Source: a bacterium
GTDB taxonomy: Bacteria; Krumholzibacteriota; Krumholzibacteriia; LZORAL124-64-63
NCBI GenBank assembly: GCA_016703265.1
Contig: JADJCK010000007.1
Location: 186,001 to 250,000, forward strand
Direction of reading: 5' to 3'
Length of the DNA stretch: 64,000 nucleotides
Shown: piece after piece, positions 24,482-33,077 of the stretch
Layout of the letters: every line of letters starts with the position of its first letter
Numbering within the stretch: position 1 is the stretch's first letter
Notes under the pieces: generated by a model
Told to the model about the DNA's origin: nothing
Database searches by the model: none
The model's input: the letters and a program-made list of their open reading frames with translations, nothing else
Translations under genes and position numbers: made by a program

Positions 24482-25738
24482 TCAGTTCAAACGGTCCGAG
24501 TCGAAGCTCCAGTCGTCACCGCTCCAGTCGTCCTCGGAGCCGGTGCGGCGTTCTTCTTCGTCAAGCAGGTCGTCGAGCGAGACCATCTCCGGTCCGCCGA
24601 ACGCTTCCAGCGGCAGTTCCCCGTTGTCACGGTCGCCGAAGGTGCGCTCGCCGAACTCGCGGTCACCCGCATCGCGCTCAGGCAGCGGGTCGCCGCCATC
24701 GCCGGCCAGCGCCGCCAGGAAGCGTTCGAGGCCACCCGATGCGAACCGGGCGCCGCCACGATCACGCTCTCCGGGGGCGGTACCGCCGTCGGCATCCACC
24801 GCATCGCCGCGCTGTCCTGCAGACTGGTCTACACAGTAACGCGCCACCAGCTCGTCGGCCAAATCAAAGTAGGCGCGGCTGCCCGCCGAACGGCGATCAT
24901 AGATCACCGCGGGCTGGCCCTTCAGCGCCATCTCGGCCAGGCGGACCGTGCGGGGGATGGCCGTATCGAAGAGAAGATCACCGAAGTCGTCCTGAATGCG
25001 GGCCGCCACTTCGCGGCCGATGCGCGTGCCCTGGGAGGACATCGTCAGGAACAGGCCCTCGAGCTGCAGCGGCGCGGCGTGCGGGCCGTCATCCGGGTCG
25101 CCGGCGAAATTGCGGTCGCGGAAGGTGTCGATGAACTCCAGCAGGGCGTCGAGCGATTCGCGGCAGAGTTCCTCGTTCTGCACGGGAACCAGGTAGCCGT
25201 CCGAGGCGAGCAATGCCGCGCGCGTCGGGGCGCCGAGCCCGGGAGGGCAGTCCAGCAGGATGGTGTCGTACAGGCTGCGCGCGCGATCGACTTCACGCAT
25301 CAGGTCGCCGCCGCGATCCTGCAGGTGGTCGAGGTATCGCTCTTCCTCGGCCAGCGTGAGGATGCGCGGCGATGCGAAGAAAAGATTGTCGACGGTGGAC
25401 GCCTGCGCGAGGTCGACCAGACGTGCGCGCGCGGACCACAGTTCGTCGAGGCAGCGCGGCATCTCGTGCGGGCGCACGCCGAGCGTACGACACACGCCGC
25501 ACTGCGGGTCCAGGCCGATGATGAGCACCGAGTGCCCCGATAAGGCCAGCGCGGCGCCGAGGTTCACCGTCGATGTCGTCTTGCCAACCCCACCCTTGCG
25601 ACTGACGACACTGATGACGCGTCCGCCGACTGTATTCCAGGGCGTGCGCCGGCGCGGCAGCAACTCGGGCAGCGGCGAACCGGGCGCAGATGCGTGGGGA
25701 GCGTTGGTCTCGTCGGAATCGAAGTGCGGATCATCCAT
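24482..25738 (-). CDS. ParA/MinD-family ATPase
   Basis: ATG 25738 is preceded by AAGGAG. The 418-residue protein has a short acidic/proline N-terminus (1-45), then the ParA core with deviant Walker A SRKGGVGKTTSTVNLGAALA (about 53-70), Walker A' LIIGLDPQCGV, and Walker B TILLDCPPGLGAPT. It also has PVQNEELCRESLDALLEF and the C-terminal AIPRTVRLAEMALKGQPAVIYD typical of Soj-like ParA. After about 300 comes a 100-residue Asp/Glu/Gly/Arg-rich disordered tail, unusual for the family. No ParB gene or parS-like site is visible next to it, so it may be an orphan positioning ATPase rather than a chromosome partition protein. Confidence 0.88.
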   Translation of the reverse strand: MDDPHFDSDETNAPHASAPGSPLPELLPRRRTPWNTVGGRVISVVSRKGGVGKTTSTVNLGAALALSGHSVLIIGLDPQCGVCRTLGVRPHEMPRCLDELWSARARLVDLAQASTVDNLFFASPRILTLAEEERYLDHLQDRGGDLMREVDRARSLYDTILLDCPPGLGAPTRAALLASDGYLVPVQNEELCRESLDALLEFIDTFRDRNFAGDPDDGPHAAPLQLEGLFLTMSSQGTRIGREVAARIQDDFGDLLFDTAIPRTVRLAEMALKGQPAVIYDRRSAGSRAYFDLADELVARYCVDQSAGQRGDAVDADGGTAPGERDRGGARFASGGLERFLAALAGDGGDPLPERDAGDREFGERTFGDRDNGELPLEAFGGPEMVSLDDLLDEEERRTGSEDDWSGDDWSFDSDRLN

Positions 25739-25860
25739 GGGTGCTTCTCCTTGCGGATGCGGATCCGTTTCCGGGAGGGAGGAAACTAGCAGCGCATGCG
25801 CGCGGAGGCAATAGGAAAACCGCGTAACGGCGTGCGGATCCTCGGGTTGTGCGGCTCCAA

Positions 25861-26523
25861 TCAGGGGCACAGCATGAGGAGTTTCTTTACGACGGCGCCA
25901 CCGCTGGCGAAGACCTCGCCGATGTTCCCGGCCAGCATGTAGGCCGGCGTTGAAACCAGTCGCGCTTCCTCGTCGACGACGACATCGGCGGGCCCGCAGG
26001 CCTGGTGCCGGGCGCCCATCGCCTCGACCAGCGCGGCGGTCGCGGCATCGTTGCCGATCGTCAGGAGCGGCCGGCCGCCCTGGCCGAACAGGCGGGCCAG
26101 GATGACCGGCGCGATGCACATCGCGGCGATCGGCTTGCGGAGCGAGTGCGCGTCGCGCAGGAACGTCTCGACTTCGGGATGCACGCGGCAGGCGGCGCCA
26201 TCGGTCGCGAACGTGCACAGGTTCTTGGCGGCCCCGAATCCGCCGGGCAGCAGCACACCATCGAAGTCGCGCGCCGAGAGGCCCGCCAGCGGCCGGATGT
26301 CGCCGCGCACGAGCCGCGCCGATTCCACCAGCACGTCGCGCTCCTGTCCAATGGCCGGTTGCCCGCGCAGGTGGTCCACCACATGCATCTGCGGGCCTGC
26401 CGGCGCACAGGCCACGGCGATGGCGCCGGCTTCATGCAGCGCCAGGAGGGCAGCGCAGGCTTCGTGGATCTCGCTGCCGTCGTACACGCCGCACCCGCTC
26501 AGGATGACCGCGATTTTCTTCAT
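25861..26523 (-). CDS. elbB: Isoprenoid-biosynthesis-associated glyoxalase ElbB (DJ-1/PfpI superfamily)
   Basis: A full-length 220-residue match to ElbB: MKKIAVILSGCGVYDGSEIHE at the start, DFDGVLLPGGFGAAKNLCTFA in the middle, the nucleophile-elbow Cys in PIAAMCIAPVIL, and STPAYMLAGNIGEVFASG at the end. These are class-I glutamine-amidotransferase-like proteins with reported glyoxalase III-type activity; the name reflects a genetic link to isoprenoid synthesis in Escherichia coli. The gene is the first of a run of minus-strand genes continuing to the selenoprotein, 122 bases ahead of the ParA-like gene. Confidence 0.93.
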   Translation of the reverse strand: MKKIAVILSGCGVYDGSEIHEACAALLALHEAGAIAVACAPAGPQMHVVDHLRGQPAIGQERDVLVESARLVRGDIRPLAGLSARDFDGVLLPGGFGAAKNLCTFATDGAACRVHPEVETFLRDAHSLRKPIAAMCIAPVILARLFGQGGRPLLTIGNDAATAALVEAMGARHQACGPADVVVDEEARLVSTPAYMLAGNIGEVFASGGAVVKKLLMLCP

Positions 26524-26782
26524 GTCCGGAGCCTTTCATCCGATCGCCGCCTGGCCCGCCTCCGCAGGCATGATCCCGGCCGGGGGCAGCTCTTGTCAAT
26601 GTCCCGTGCTGCATCGCCGTTGCCGCGTCCCCCGGAGTGGCGTCCGGCCGGGTGTTGGGCGGTCCCCGGATCGGGATTTGGCTTCGGCAGGTCGGCGGGC
26701 TAGCTTTGCCCGCAGGGGCTCGGCCGGCTGGTGGTCGTGCCTGAGGCGGCGTGAACGCGGCGACAGCCGGGACGGGGCGGCA

Positions 26783-27258
26783 ATGACCGGGAAGATCGCG
26801 GTCGGCGGCATCACGAGGATCGACGGGCTGGTGCTGATCCGCATCCTGGGCGCGAACGTCGCTCACGGACTCGAAGGGCGGGCGCTGTCGGCGCTGGGCC
26901 ACAAGGGTATCAACCTGACCTGCGTGTCGTCGCTGCTGGACCACGAGGGCGCAACAACGTCGGCTTTGCCGTCGGGGTGGGCGACCTGGACCAGACACTG
27001 GGCATCCTGCAATCGTTGCAGGACGAGCTGCAGGCGCGCTCGATCGAGGTGCAGCGCCGCTGCGCCGCCATCTCGATCTACGGTCCCCATTTCAGCGAAC
27101 GACCGGCCATCGCCGGCGCCGTTTTCCAGGCCACGGGCGAGGCCGGGGTCGAGATCCGCATGATCGCGACGTCCCTGTCGACCGTCTCATTCCTGACCAG
27201 CGAGGAACAGGCGGACCTGGCCGTCCAGAAGCTCCAGGAGCACTTCCTGGTGCCCTGA
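26783..27258 (+). CDS. Tandem ACT-domain protein, interrupted by one frameshift
   Basis: ATG 26783 opens in frame 2 with MTGKIAVGGITRIDGLVLIR and LSALGHKGINLTCVSSLLDHEG, then must switch to frame 1 near 26950 to continue as RNNVGFAVGVGDLDQTLGIL to the stop at 27258. A single missing C explains it. The joined product, about 158 residues, holds two ACT-like domains resembling the regulatory tail of aspartate kinase (NVGFAVGVGDLDQT; IRMIATSLSTVSFLTSEEQA). A free-standing protein of this type would sense an amino acid, but its partner is unknown. As written the gene is broken; an assembly error is as likely as true decay. Confidence 0.7.
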
Positions 27259-27402
27259 GGGCCTTTCCGGGGCCGTTCCGGGGCTGTTCCGGCGCGAATC
27301 GGGGGGCATGCCCGCCCCGGGCGGCGGGGCCGCAGGCCGCCCCGCGACTGAATAATTTGATGCAACTTTTACGGAATCCGTGTGTTACCTTGGGATCTCG
27401 AC

Positions 27403-27432
27403 GGGGGGCCGCAGGTGCGGGCCCCGGTTTTT
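27403..27432 (+). terminator. GC-rich hairpin plus T-run in the leader of the aminotransferase operon
   Basis: A GGGG/CCCC and CCGC/GCGG stem (with one bulged G) closes an AGGT loop at about 27403-27425 and is followed by GG and five T's (27428-27432). It sits 145 bases after the ACT gene and 70 bases before the next start, so it is either the terminator of the ACT gene or an attenuator in the leader of the next operon. Confidence 0.5.
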
Positions 27433-27502
27433 ATTGACGAAACCCGTAACGCTGAATCCGCAACGCCAAACCTGTGGCGCCAGGTCGCGCCCGAGGATGT
27501 CA

Positions 27503-28579
27503 ATGACCCCGCCAGCCAAGGTCTATTTCGACCGTAATGAGAACCGCTACGGTCCCGCCCCTGCCTGCATGCAGGTGTTGAGGGAGGCGGAAGGTGAGCT
27601 GCTCTTCAACTACAGCCGCACCTTCCAGCGCGGGTACTACAGTGAGCTCTCGGCGCGGCTGGCGGCCATCCACGGCGTTGATGAGCAGCGGATCATCCTC
27701 GGATACGGTTGCGAGGACATCCTCAAGGAGGCCGTGCACCACTTCCTGCCGGCCGGTCGCGCGGTGCTGATCCCGTCCGCGTCGTGGTGGTACTACCATG
27801 CCGTGGCGGCTGAAGTCGGCGGCGTGACGACGGAGTACCCGCTGCGCCCGGTGCGGAACCGCTACGAGTACGATGTCGAGGCCCTGCTGCGCCTGCGCGA
27901 GACCGCGGACCCGGCGCTCGTCCTGCTGGCTTCCCCGAACAACCCGACCGGCAATTCGCTCGGGCGGTCGGATCTCCGGCGGCTGCTCGAGGCCTATCGC
28001 GGCGTGCCTTTCGTGCTGGACCAGGCGTACTTCGGCTTTACGCCCGCGGCGCAGGACGATGTCGGCGCCCTGACGGGCGAGTTCGGCGACCTCCTGGTCC
28101 TGCGCACCTTCAGCAAGCTCTATGCGCTGGCCGGCGTGCGGATCGGCTACGCCCTCTGCGGGAACGACCTCGAGGTGTTCCGCCGGTTCTGTGCGCGTAA
28201 CCTCGGCTACAACCGGATCTCCGAGAAGCTGGCGCTGGCTGCCCTCGACAGCCCCGGCTACTACCGCGACGTTGCTGCGGGAATGTCGCGGTCGCGCCAG
28301 CAGCTGTACGACCTGTTCGGGTCGCTTCCCGGCTGCGCCGTCTACGAGTCGGAGGCGAATTTCGTCCTCGTCAAGATGCCGCCCGAGATGGCGGTGCTGC
28401 TCGAGCGCGAATTGAATGCCCGCGGCATGATCGTCAAGTTCCTCAAGGAAACCGGCTTCACCGACCACGCGCGGATCAGCCTCGGCAACGCGGAGGAAAC
28501 CGACCAGCTGGTCGCCGCCATCGGGTCGCTGCTGGCGCGCCCGGCCGTCCGCTCCCGTGCGATCGGGGAATCGGCATGA
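27503..28579 (+). CDS. PLP-dependent aminotransferase/decarboxylase of the HisC-CobD type
   Basis: ATG 27503 has GAGG six bases upstream (27493-27496). The 358-residue protein is a class I/II fold-type I enzyme: YFDRNENRYGPAP at the N-terminus, GYGCEDILKE, LASPNNPTGNS, the PLP-ring Asp in LDQAYFGF, and the PLP-lysine in TFSKLYALAGVRIGY. The best-known relatives are histidinol-phosphate aminotransferase and the threonine-phosphate decarboxylase CobD. Its ATGA overlap with a CDP-alcohol phosphatidyltransferase, followed by a LicC-like cytidylyltransferase, argues against histidine synthesis. It may make an amino-alcohol phosphate for a lipid head group (inference). No other his or cob gene is near. 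Confidence 0.82.
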   Translation: MTPPAKVYFDRNENRYGPAPACMQVLREAEGELLFNYSRTFQRGYYSELSARLAAIHGVDEQRIILGYGCEDILKEAVHHFLPAGRAVLIPSASWWYYHAVAAEVGGVTTEYPLRPVRNRYEYDVEALLRLRETADPALVLLASPNNPTGNSLGRSDLRRLLEAYRGVPFVLDQAYFGFTPAAQDDVGALTGEFGDLLVLRTFSKLYALAGVRIGYALCGNDLEVFRRFCARNLGYNRISEKLALAALDSPGYYRDVAAGMSRSRQQLYDLFGSLPGCAVYESEANFVLVKMPPEMAVLLERELNARGMIVKFLKETGFTDHARISLGNAEETDQLVAAIGSLLARPAVRSRAIGESA

Positions 28580-29466
28580 CGAGCTGGGCTGGCCGCTGGC
28601 TGGCCGACTACCGACGCATGCTGAAAGGCCCGGAACTGGAGGAGCCGTTCGACGTCTGGCTCTACCGGCCCCTGGCCTACCTTCTCGTCAAGGTGATCGC
28701 ACCGACTCCCATCACGCCCAACCAGGTCACCGCCTTCAATCTCCTGCCGGGCCTTGCTGCTGCGTGGTGCTACTGGCAGGGGACGCCCGGCGGCTATCTC
28801 GCCGGCGCGGTCCTGCTGTTCGCCACCAACGTCATCGACTGCGTCGACGGCATGCTGGCCCGTGTGCGCGGCGCCGGGTCGGTGACCGGTTATATCCTCG
28901 ATGGACTCGCCGACTACATCATCCAGGTTTCCCTGTTCGTCGCGCTGCTGCATGGAGTCGCCGTGACCGAGGGCGATCCGTGGCTCAGCCTGGCCTGCGG
29001 CGTGCCGGCCGGCCTGGTCTTCGCCTGGTGGTGCGCACGGCTCGACCTGCTGCGCGGCGAGTGGCTGGCCAGGGTCCACGGCCGCCGTCGCGATCCGCAC
29101 GCGGAACTCGCCGCGCTTCGCCGCGAAGCCGAGCAGTGGCGCCGGCAGGGTGGACATCACCTGGAGCGCGCCCTGGTGGGAGCTTTCGGCATCTATGTGC
29201 GGCTCTGGTATCGCGGCGGGGATTCCGACCCGGCGACCGTCGCCGATGAACCCCTGGCCGAGTGGATGTGCCGCAAGCGGCCCGTTCTGCGGCTGGCGGT
29301 CCTGATGGGCCCATCGACCCATATCACGCTGATCGTGATCGCCGGCCTGCTGGCGCGACCCCTCTGGTATCTCTGGACGGCGCTCGTACTGGGTGCCTTC
29401 TGGGGCGCCATGGTGCTGGGCCTGCAGGCTGTCCGGGAGCGCGGGTCCCTTGTCCGGACTTCCTGA
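28576..29466 (+). CDS. CDP-alcohol phosphatidyltransferase family membrane enzyme
   Basis: This 296-residue protein starts at ATG 28576, overlapping the upstream stop by four bases. It has the family signature D-G-x2-A-R-x8-G-x3-D-x3-D in VDGMLARVRGAGSVTGYILD followed by GLAD (about residues 90-112), which binds CDP and two metal ions. PITPNQVTAFNLLPGLAAAW precedes it, and there are about five or six membrane helices. A charged cytoplasmic insert (HGRRRDPHAELAALRREAEQ, about 170-190) is unusual. It would transfer a phospho-alcohol from a CDP-alcohol to a lipid or polyol acceptor. The CDP-alcohol probably comes from the cytidylyltransferase encoded next. Confidence 0.88.
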   Translation: MTSWAGRWLADYRRMLKGPELEEPFDVWLYRPLAYLLVKVIAPTPITPNQVTAFNLLPGLAAAWCYWQGTPGGYLAGAVLLFATNVIDCVDGMLARVRGAGSVTGYILDGLADYIIQVSLFVALLHGVAVTEGDPWLSLACGVPAGLVFAWWCARLDLLRGEWLARVHGRRRDPHAELAALRREAEQWRRQGGHHLERALVGAFGIYVRLWYRGGDSDPATVADEPLAEWMCRKRPVLRLAVLMGPSTHITLIVIAGLLARPLWYLWTALVLGAFWGAMVLGLQAVRERGSLVRTS

Positions 29467-29476
29467 GGAGATGGTC

Positions 29477-30202
29477 TTGCAAGTGCTGCTGCTGGCCGCG
29501 GGCCAGGCGACCCGTTTGCGGCCGCTGACCGACGACCGACCCAAGTGCCTGCTCGAAGTCGGCGGCCGCCCGATCGTGTCGCGGGCCGTGGCCCAGCTCC
29601 TGTCGCGCGGCCTGCGGCAGATCACGATCGTCGACGGCTACCGCGGTGACATGATCCGCGCGACGCTCGCAGCGGAGTTCCCCGACGTCGCCTTCCGCTT
29701 CATCCGCAACGAGGACTTCGCAACGACCAACAACGCGTGGTCGATGCACCTGGCCGCAGACCTGCCGCCCGGCCCGCTCATGCTTCTCGATTCCGATATC
29801 GTGTTCGACACCGGCGTGCTCGACCTGCTGCTCGCCCATCCGGCGCCCAGCCGGCTGGCCCTGCGGACGCGGGGCGAGATCGGGCAGGAGGAGATGAAGG
29901 TCGTCCTTGACGGCACCGGCCTGGTGCGGGCGCTCGGCAAGGAGCTGGAGCCGTCCGCAGCGGCGGGCGAATCGGTCGGGATCGAGGTCTTCGCGGCCGA
30001 TTTCGTCGCCGCGCTCTGGCCGGTCCTCCGTCGTCGTCTCCACGAGGAACAGCGCGTGGGCGAATACTACGAGGACGCCTTCCTCGAGTTGATCGGGGCC
30101 GGGTGGCCGGTGGCCGCCGTGGACATCGGGGCCCTGGCCTGCCGCGAGATCGACACGGTCGCCGACCTGGAGGCCGCCCGCACGGAGTTCAGTGACCCAT
30201 GA
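29477..30202 (+). CDS. LicC-like NTP transferase (phosphocholine/phosphoethanolamine cytidylyltransferase type)
   Basis: The product has the nucleotidyltransferase start QVLLLAAGQATRLRPLTDDR PKCLLEVGG (signature G-x-G/A-x-R-L-x-P-L-T...K), TTNNAWSMHLA and the metal-binding Asp pair in MLLDSDIVFD. The NN-x-x-S pattern and small size (about 241 residues) match LicC-type CTP:phosphocholine cytidylyltransferases more than sugar enzymes. GAGGAG (29465-29470) abuts ATG 29471 but is correctly spaced for TTG 29477, which gives a standard family N-terminus; I prefer TTG. It overlaps the exporter gene by four bases. Together with its neighbours it should activate an amino-alcohol phosphate to its CDP form. 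Confidence 0.82.
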   Translation: MQVLLLAAGQATRLRPLTDDRPKCLLEVGGRPIVSRAVAQLLSRGLRQITIVDGYRGDMIRATLAAEFPDVAFRFIRNEDFATTNNAWSMHLAADLPPGPLMLLDSDIVFDTGVLDLLLAHPAPSRLALRTRGEIGQEEMKVVLDGTGLVRALGKELEPSAAAGESVGIEVFAADFVAALWPVLRRRLHEEQRVGEYYEDAFLELIGAGWPVAAVDIGALACREIDTVADLEAARTEFSDP

Positions 30203-30834
30203 TGACTGCCACCGCCTGGGGATTCCTGCTCGGCTGGGTCGGCTCGATGCCGATCGCCGGCGCTGTCTCCGTCTTCATCGTACAGCGCGGGCTGGCCGGC
30301 AGGTGGCGGAACGGCCTGGCAATGGCGCTGGGTTCGGCGATCGTCGAAGGCGCCTGGTGCCTGCTCGTGCTGGTCGGCGCGTCGCGCGTGCTCGGGCGCT
30401 GGCCGCTGGTTGCCGATTTCGCGCGGGCGATCGGCGGCATGGTGGTCACGGGCCTCGGCGTCTATTTCCTGCGCCGGCACACATCGCTGCCGACTGCGGG
30501 CCGCATCCCCGACCCGCCGCGCCGGAGCCTGGGCGGCGACTTCCGCAACGGCGCCGTGCTGGTCGCCGCGAATCCGCTGGTGCCCGTCAACTGGCTGGCC
30601 CTGGTGACCGCCGCGGCCTCGCTCGGCCTGGACCCCAACGTTTCACCACCGCGGTTCGCGGCCGGCGTGTCGTTCGGCGTCGTTTCCTGGTTCACGACGA
30701 TGCTCTGGGTGCTTTCGTCCGTGCGGCATCGCCTGTCGGCACGCCAGCTTGACCGGATCATGCACGGGCTCGGCGCGGTCCTGGTGGTGGCCGGCGTGCT
30801 GGTGATCTGGCGCGAGATCGCGATGCACTACTAG
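30199..30834 (+). CDS. LysE-family exporter
   Basis: A 211-residue integral membrane protein with about six helices and the LysE/RhtB layout: GFLLGWVGSMPIAGAVSVFI near the start (usual G-x-x-x-G-x-x-x-P-G/A form), a GLAGRWRNGLAMALGSAIVEG loop, and a second half opening near GDFRNGAVLVAANPLVPVNW. The family exports amino acids or other small amines. It is the last gene of the four-gene operon and starts inside the cytidylyltransferase stop. Its last codon overlaps the stop codon of the convergent kinase gene (CTAG shared at 30831-30834). Confidence 0.85.
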   Translation: MMTATAWGFLLGWVGSMPIAGAVSVFIVQRGLAGRWRNGLAMALGSAIVEGAWCLLVLVGASRVLGRWPLVADFARAIGGMVVTGLGVYFLRRHTSLPTAGRIPDPPRRSLGGDFRNGAVLVAANPLVPVNWLALVTAAASLGLDPNVSPPRFAAGVSFGVVSWFTTMLWVLSSVRHRLSARQLDRIMHGLGAVLVVAGVLVIWREIAMHY

Positions 30835-32501
30835 TAGTCGAAGCTCGACCCCCCGATAAACTCCCGCAGGATCGACGTTGGCGGCACCTGGCTGGCGTCG
30901 ATCGGCAGCAGCAGCGAAAGCTGCTCGATCAGCGTGCGTGCCAGCCAGTAGAACGGGTCGTCCGGCTCGACCCCCGCCAGCCGGGGTTCGGCCCACAGCT
31001 TCAGGACCGGCAGTTCGTAGGTGAGCCCCGAATTGAAGAACAGGTCGGCGTTGTTCTGGTACGGGAAGATGTGCAGTTCCTCGCCCTGCCTGACCTTCGG
31101 CCAGCGCGCCAGCGTCTGGCTGGCGGTGTAGCCGCGGTACTGGGCGTCGCGCACGATGCGGCGGAACAGCCGGCTGTGCGTGGTCTTGATGTAGCTGTGG
31201 CTGTCGATGTTCAGGTGGCTCAGCGCCGAGACATAGATCTGCAGCTTGTCTCCGGCGGCCACCGAAGCCGTGAGCGCCGGGTTCAGGGCGTGGATGCCCT
31301 CGACGATGAGCGGCTGGCCCGCAGCCAGGCGCGTGGCCGTCGCCGATTCGCGTCCGGTCCCGCTGCGGAAGTCGAACTCCGGCAGGTGCACTTCGCGACC
31401 GGCCAGCAGATCCTCGAGGTGCTGGTTGAAGAGGTCGATCTTCAGCGCGCCCAGCGCTTCAAAGTCGAAGTCGCCGTCCGGTCCCCGCGGGGTCGCCTCG
31501 CGATCGACGAAGTAGTTGTCGAGCGACAGCGCGAACGGCTTCAGGCCGAGCACCCGCAACTGCACCATCAGGCGCTTGGCGCTGCTCGTCTTGCCCGAGC
31601 TGGACGGGCCCGCCAGCAGCACCAGGCGCCCGCGCACGGGCAGTCCGGCCACGCGCTGCGCCGCCTCGACGAAGAACTGGTTGTGCCGCGCCTCGGCCAC
31701 CTGGATCAGTTCGCCCGTGCGGCCGTCGACGATGTGCTGGTTCAGATGCCCCGTGTCCGGCACGCCGATCATGTCGACCCAGCGCGAGTCCTCGCGCAGC
31801 GTCTCGAGCAGCTTGGGCTGGCGCCGGAAGGCGGGTACGGTCTCGGGGCGTCCCTTCTCGTTGGTCAGGAGCACGAAGCCGGGCGCCTCGGGCACCAGAT
31901 GAAAGGCCTTCAGGTAGCCGGTGGAGGGCAACTGGCGGCCATAGTACATCAGCCGCGCGCCTTCCATGCGGTACATGACCAGCGTGTCGCGACGCAGGTA
32001 CTTCGCCGAACGCCAGGCGCGCTCGTCGCCGTTGCGACGGAGGATCTTCAGCAGAGCGCGCAGGCCGAAACGCTGCGGCGTGAGCGGCAGGTCCTGCGCC
32101 ACGAGATCGCGCATGCGGTTCTCCAGCAGGGCGATCTCGTCTACCGACAGCGGCTCGGGGCGTTCGAGTTCGCAGTACATGCCGCTGTCGTAGCTGAAAT
32201 GGAAATACAGGGGGTTCTCGGGGAACAGCTGCTCGGCGGCGACGGCGGCCACGAACTGCACCGTGCGCTGGATGGTGCTCTGCGCCTGCGGATCGCGCAG
32301 GCGGATCAGGCGCACCCGTTCGTCGCTCGACAAGGGTTCGGCCAGAGGTGTGCGACGACCGTTGATCGAGGCCAGCGACACCGGGTTGTCACCTTGCAGC
32401 CAGTTCGGGTGGGCCTGCTCGAGGTACTGCAGGACAGTGATGCCCGAGGCGACCTCGATCCGCCGCCCGTCCAGCTCGATCGTGATCATCTCCGTCGCCA
32501 T
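30831..32501 (-). CDS. Uridine kinase-like nucleoside kinase with TGS and threonyl-tRNA-synthetase-type domains
   Basis: The 556-residue protein begins with a TGS-like beta-grasp domain (1-65), followed by a domain like the threonyl-tRNA synthetase second additional domain (about 75-240; FHFSYDSGMYCE, YYGRQLPSTG), and ends with a P-loop kinase (about 285-500) with Walker A LAGPSSSGKTSSAKR, SLDNYFVDREATPRGPDGDFDFE and IVEGIHALNP. This three-part arrangement is known in bacterial nucleoside/uridine kinases of uncertain substrate. It would phosphorylate uridine/cytidine or a related compound. It lies 24 bases downstream of the FmdB-type zinc ribbon gene on the same strand. Confidence 0.9.
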   Translation of the reverse strand: MATEMITIELDGRRIEVASGITVLQYLEQAHPNWLQGDNPVSLASINGRRTPLAEPLSSDERVRLIRLRDPQAQSTIQRTVQFVAAVAAEQLFPENPLYFHFSYDSGMYCELERPEPLSVDEIALLENRMRDLVAQDLPLTPQRFGLRALLKILRRNGDERAWRSAKYLRRDTLVMYRMEGARLMYYGRQLPSTGYLKAFHLVPEAPGFVLLTNEKGRPETVPAFRRQPKLLETLREDSRWVDMIGVPDTGHLNQHIVDGRTGELIQVAEARHNQFFVEAAQRVAGLPVRGRLVLLAGPSSSGKTSSAKRLMVQLRVLGLKPFALSLDNYFVDREATPRGPDGDFDFEALGALKIDLFNQHLEDLLAGREVHLPEFDFRSGTGRESATATRLAAGQPLIVEGIHALNPALTASVAAGDKLQIYVSALSHLNIDSHSYIKTTHSRLFRRIVRDAQYRGYTASQTLARWPKVRQGEELHIFPYQNNADLFFNSGLTYELPVLKLWAEPRLAGVEPDDPFYWLARTLIEQLSLLLPIDASQVPPTSILREFIGGSSFDY

Positions 32502-32525
32502 GCCGTTGCCCTTCCGCTTCCGGGG

Positions 32526-32903
32526 CTAGTCCCGGTTGCCGCGCTTGCCCTTGCCCGCACCATCGCCGCCAGCACTCGCGTTGCCGGCGCCCTTGTCCCT
32601 GGCCGGCGCTGCCGGCGTTGGCGGCGCGGCAGGAGCGGACGCACCGGTGTCACCGCCCGCGCCACTGTCCTTCGGCGCGGAACCGGCCTCGGCAGTTCCT
32701 TCCTTCGGCCGGGAACGGTTCGCCTTGCGCGAATCGTTGATGTAGAATCCGTCTCCCTTGAAGAGGACTCCCAGGCCGCCGCTGATCTGCAGCTCGACCT
32801 TGCTGCGGCAAAGGGGGCAGCGTTGGCGCCGCGGCGCCGACATGGGCTTGAATTCGGTCGTCAACTCGCCGCAGCGCGTGCACTTGTACTCGTAGGTGGG
32901 CAA
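32526..32903 (-). CDS. FmdB-family zinc ribbon protein (TTG start)
   Basis: I start it at TTG 32903, preceded by GGGGAG at eight bases; this gives the family-typical N-terminus M-PTYEYKCTRCGE. A longer frame runs far upstream but only as a shadow of the opposite strand; an ATG at 32936 has no comparable ribosome-binding site. The 125-residue product has a zinc ribbon (CTRCG and CPLCR, residues 8-38), the GGLGVLFKGDGFYINDS segment of FmdB regulators, and a 65-residue low-complexity Gly/Ala/Pro/Lys tail. Function is unproven in the family. It is probably co-transcribed with the nucleoside kinase. Confidence 0.85.
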   Translation of the reverse strand: MPTYEYKCTRCGELTTEFKPMSAPRRQRCPLCRSKVELQISGGLGVLFKGDGFYINDSRKANRSRPKEGTAEAGSAPKDSGAGGDTGASAPAAPPTPAAPARDKGAGNASAGGDGAGKGKRGNRD

Positions 32904-33077
32904 GGTGTGTGCTCCCCGGCGCCGGTTGGGTGGCATGGTTCCGCGCCGCGGGCCCGGCGGGCCGCGCGCGACGGCAGGCGAGCGGCAACAAGCGGCCATG
33001 ATCGCCGACCAGCGGCCGAAACGCCAGTTCCCGGTTGGCGGCGATGCGAGGGCGGACTTCACAGGAAGCGGGGCGCG

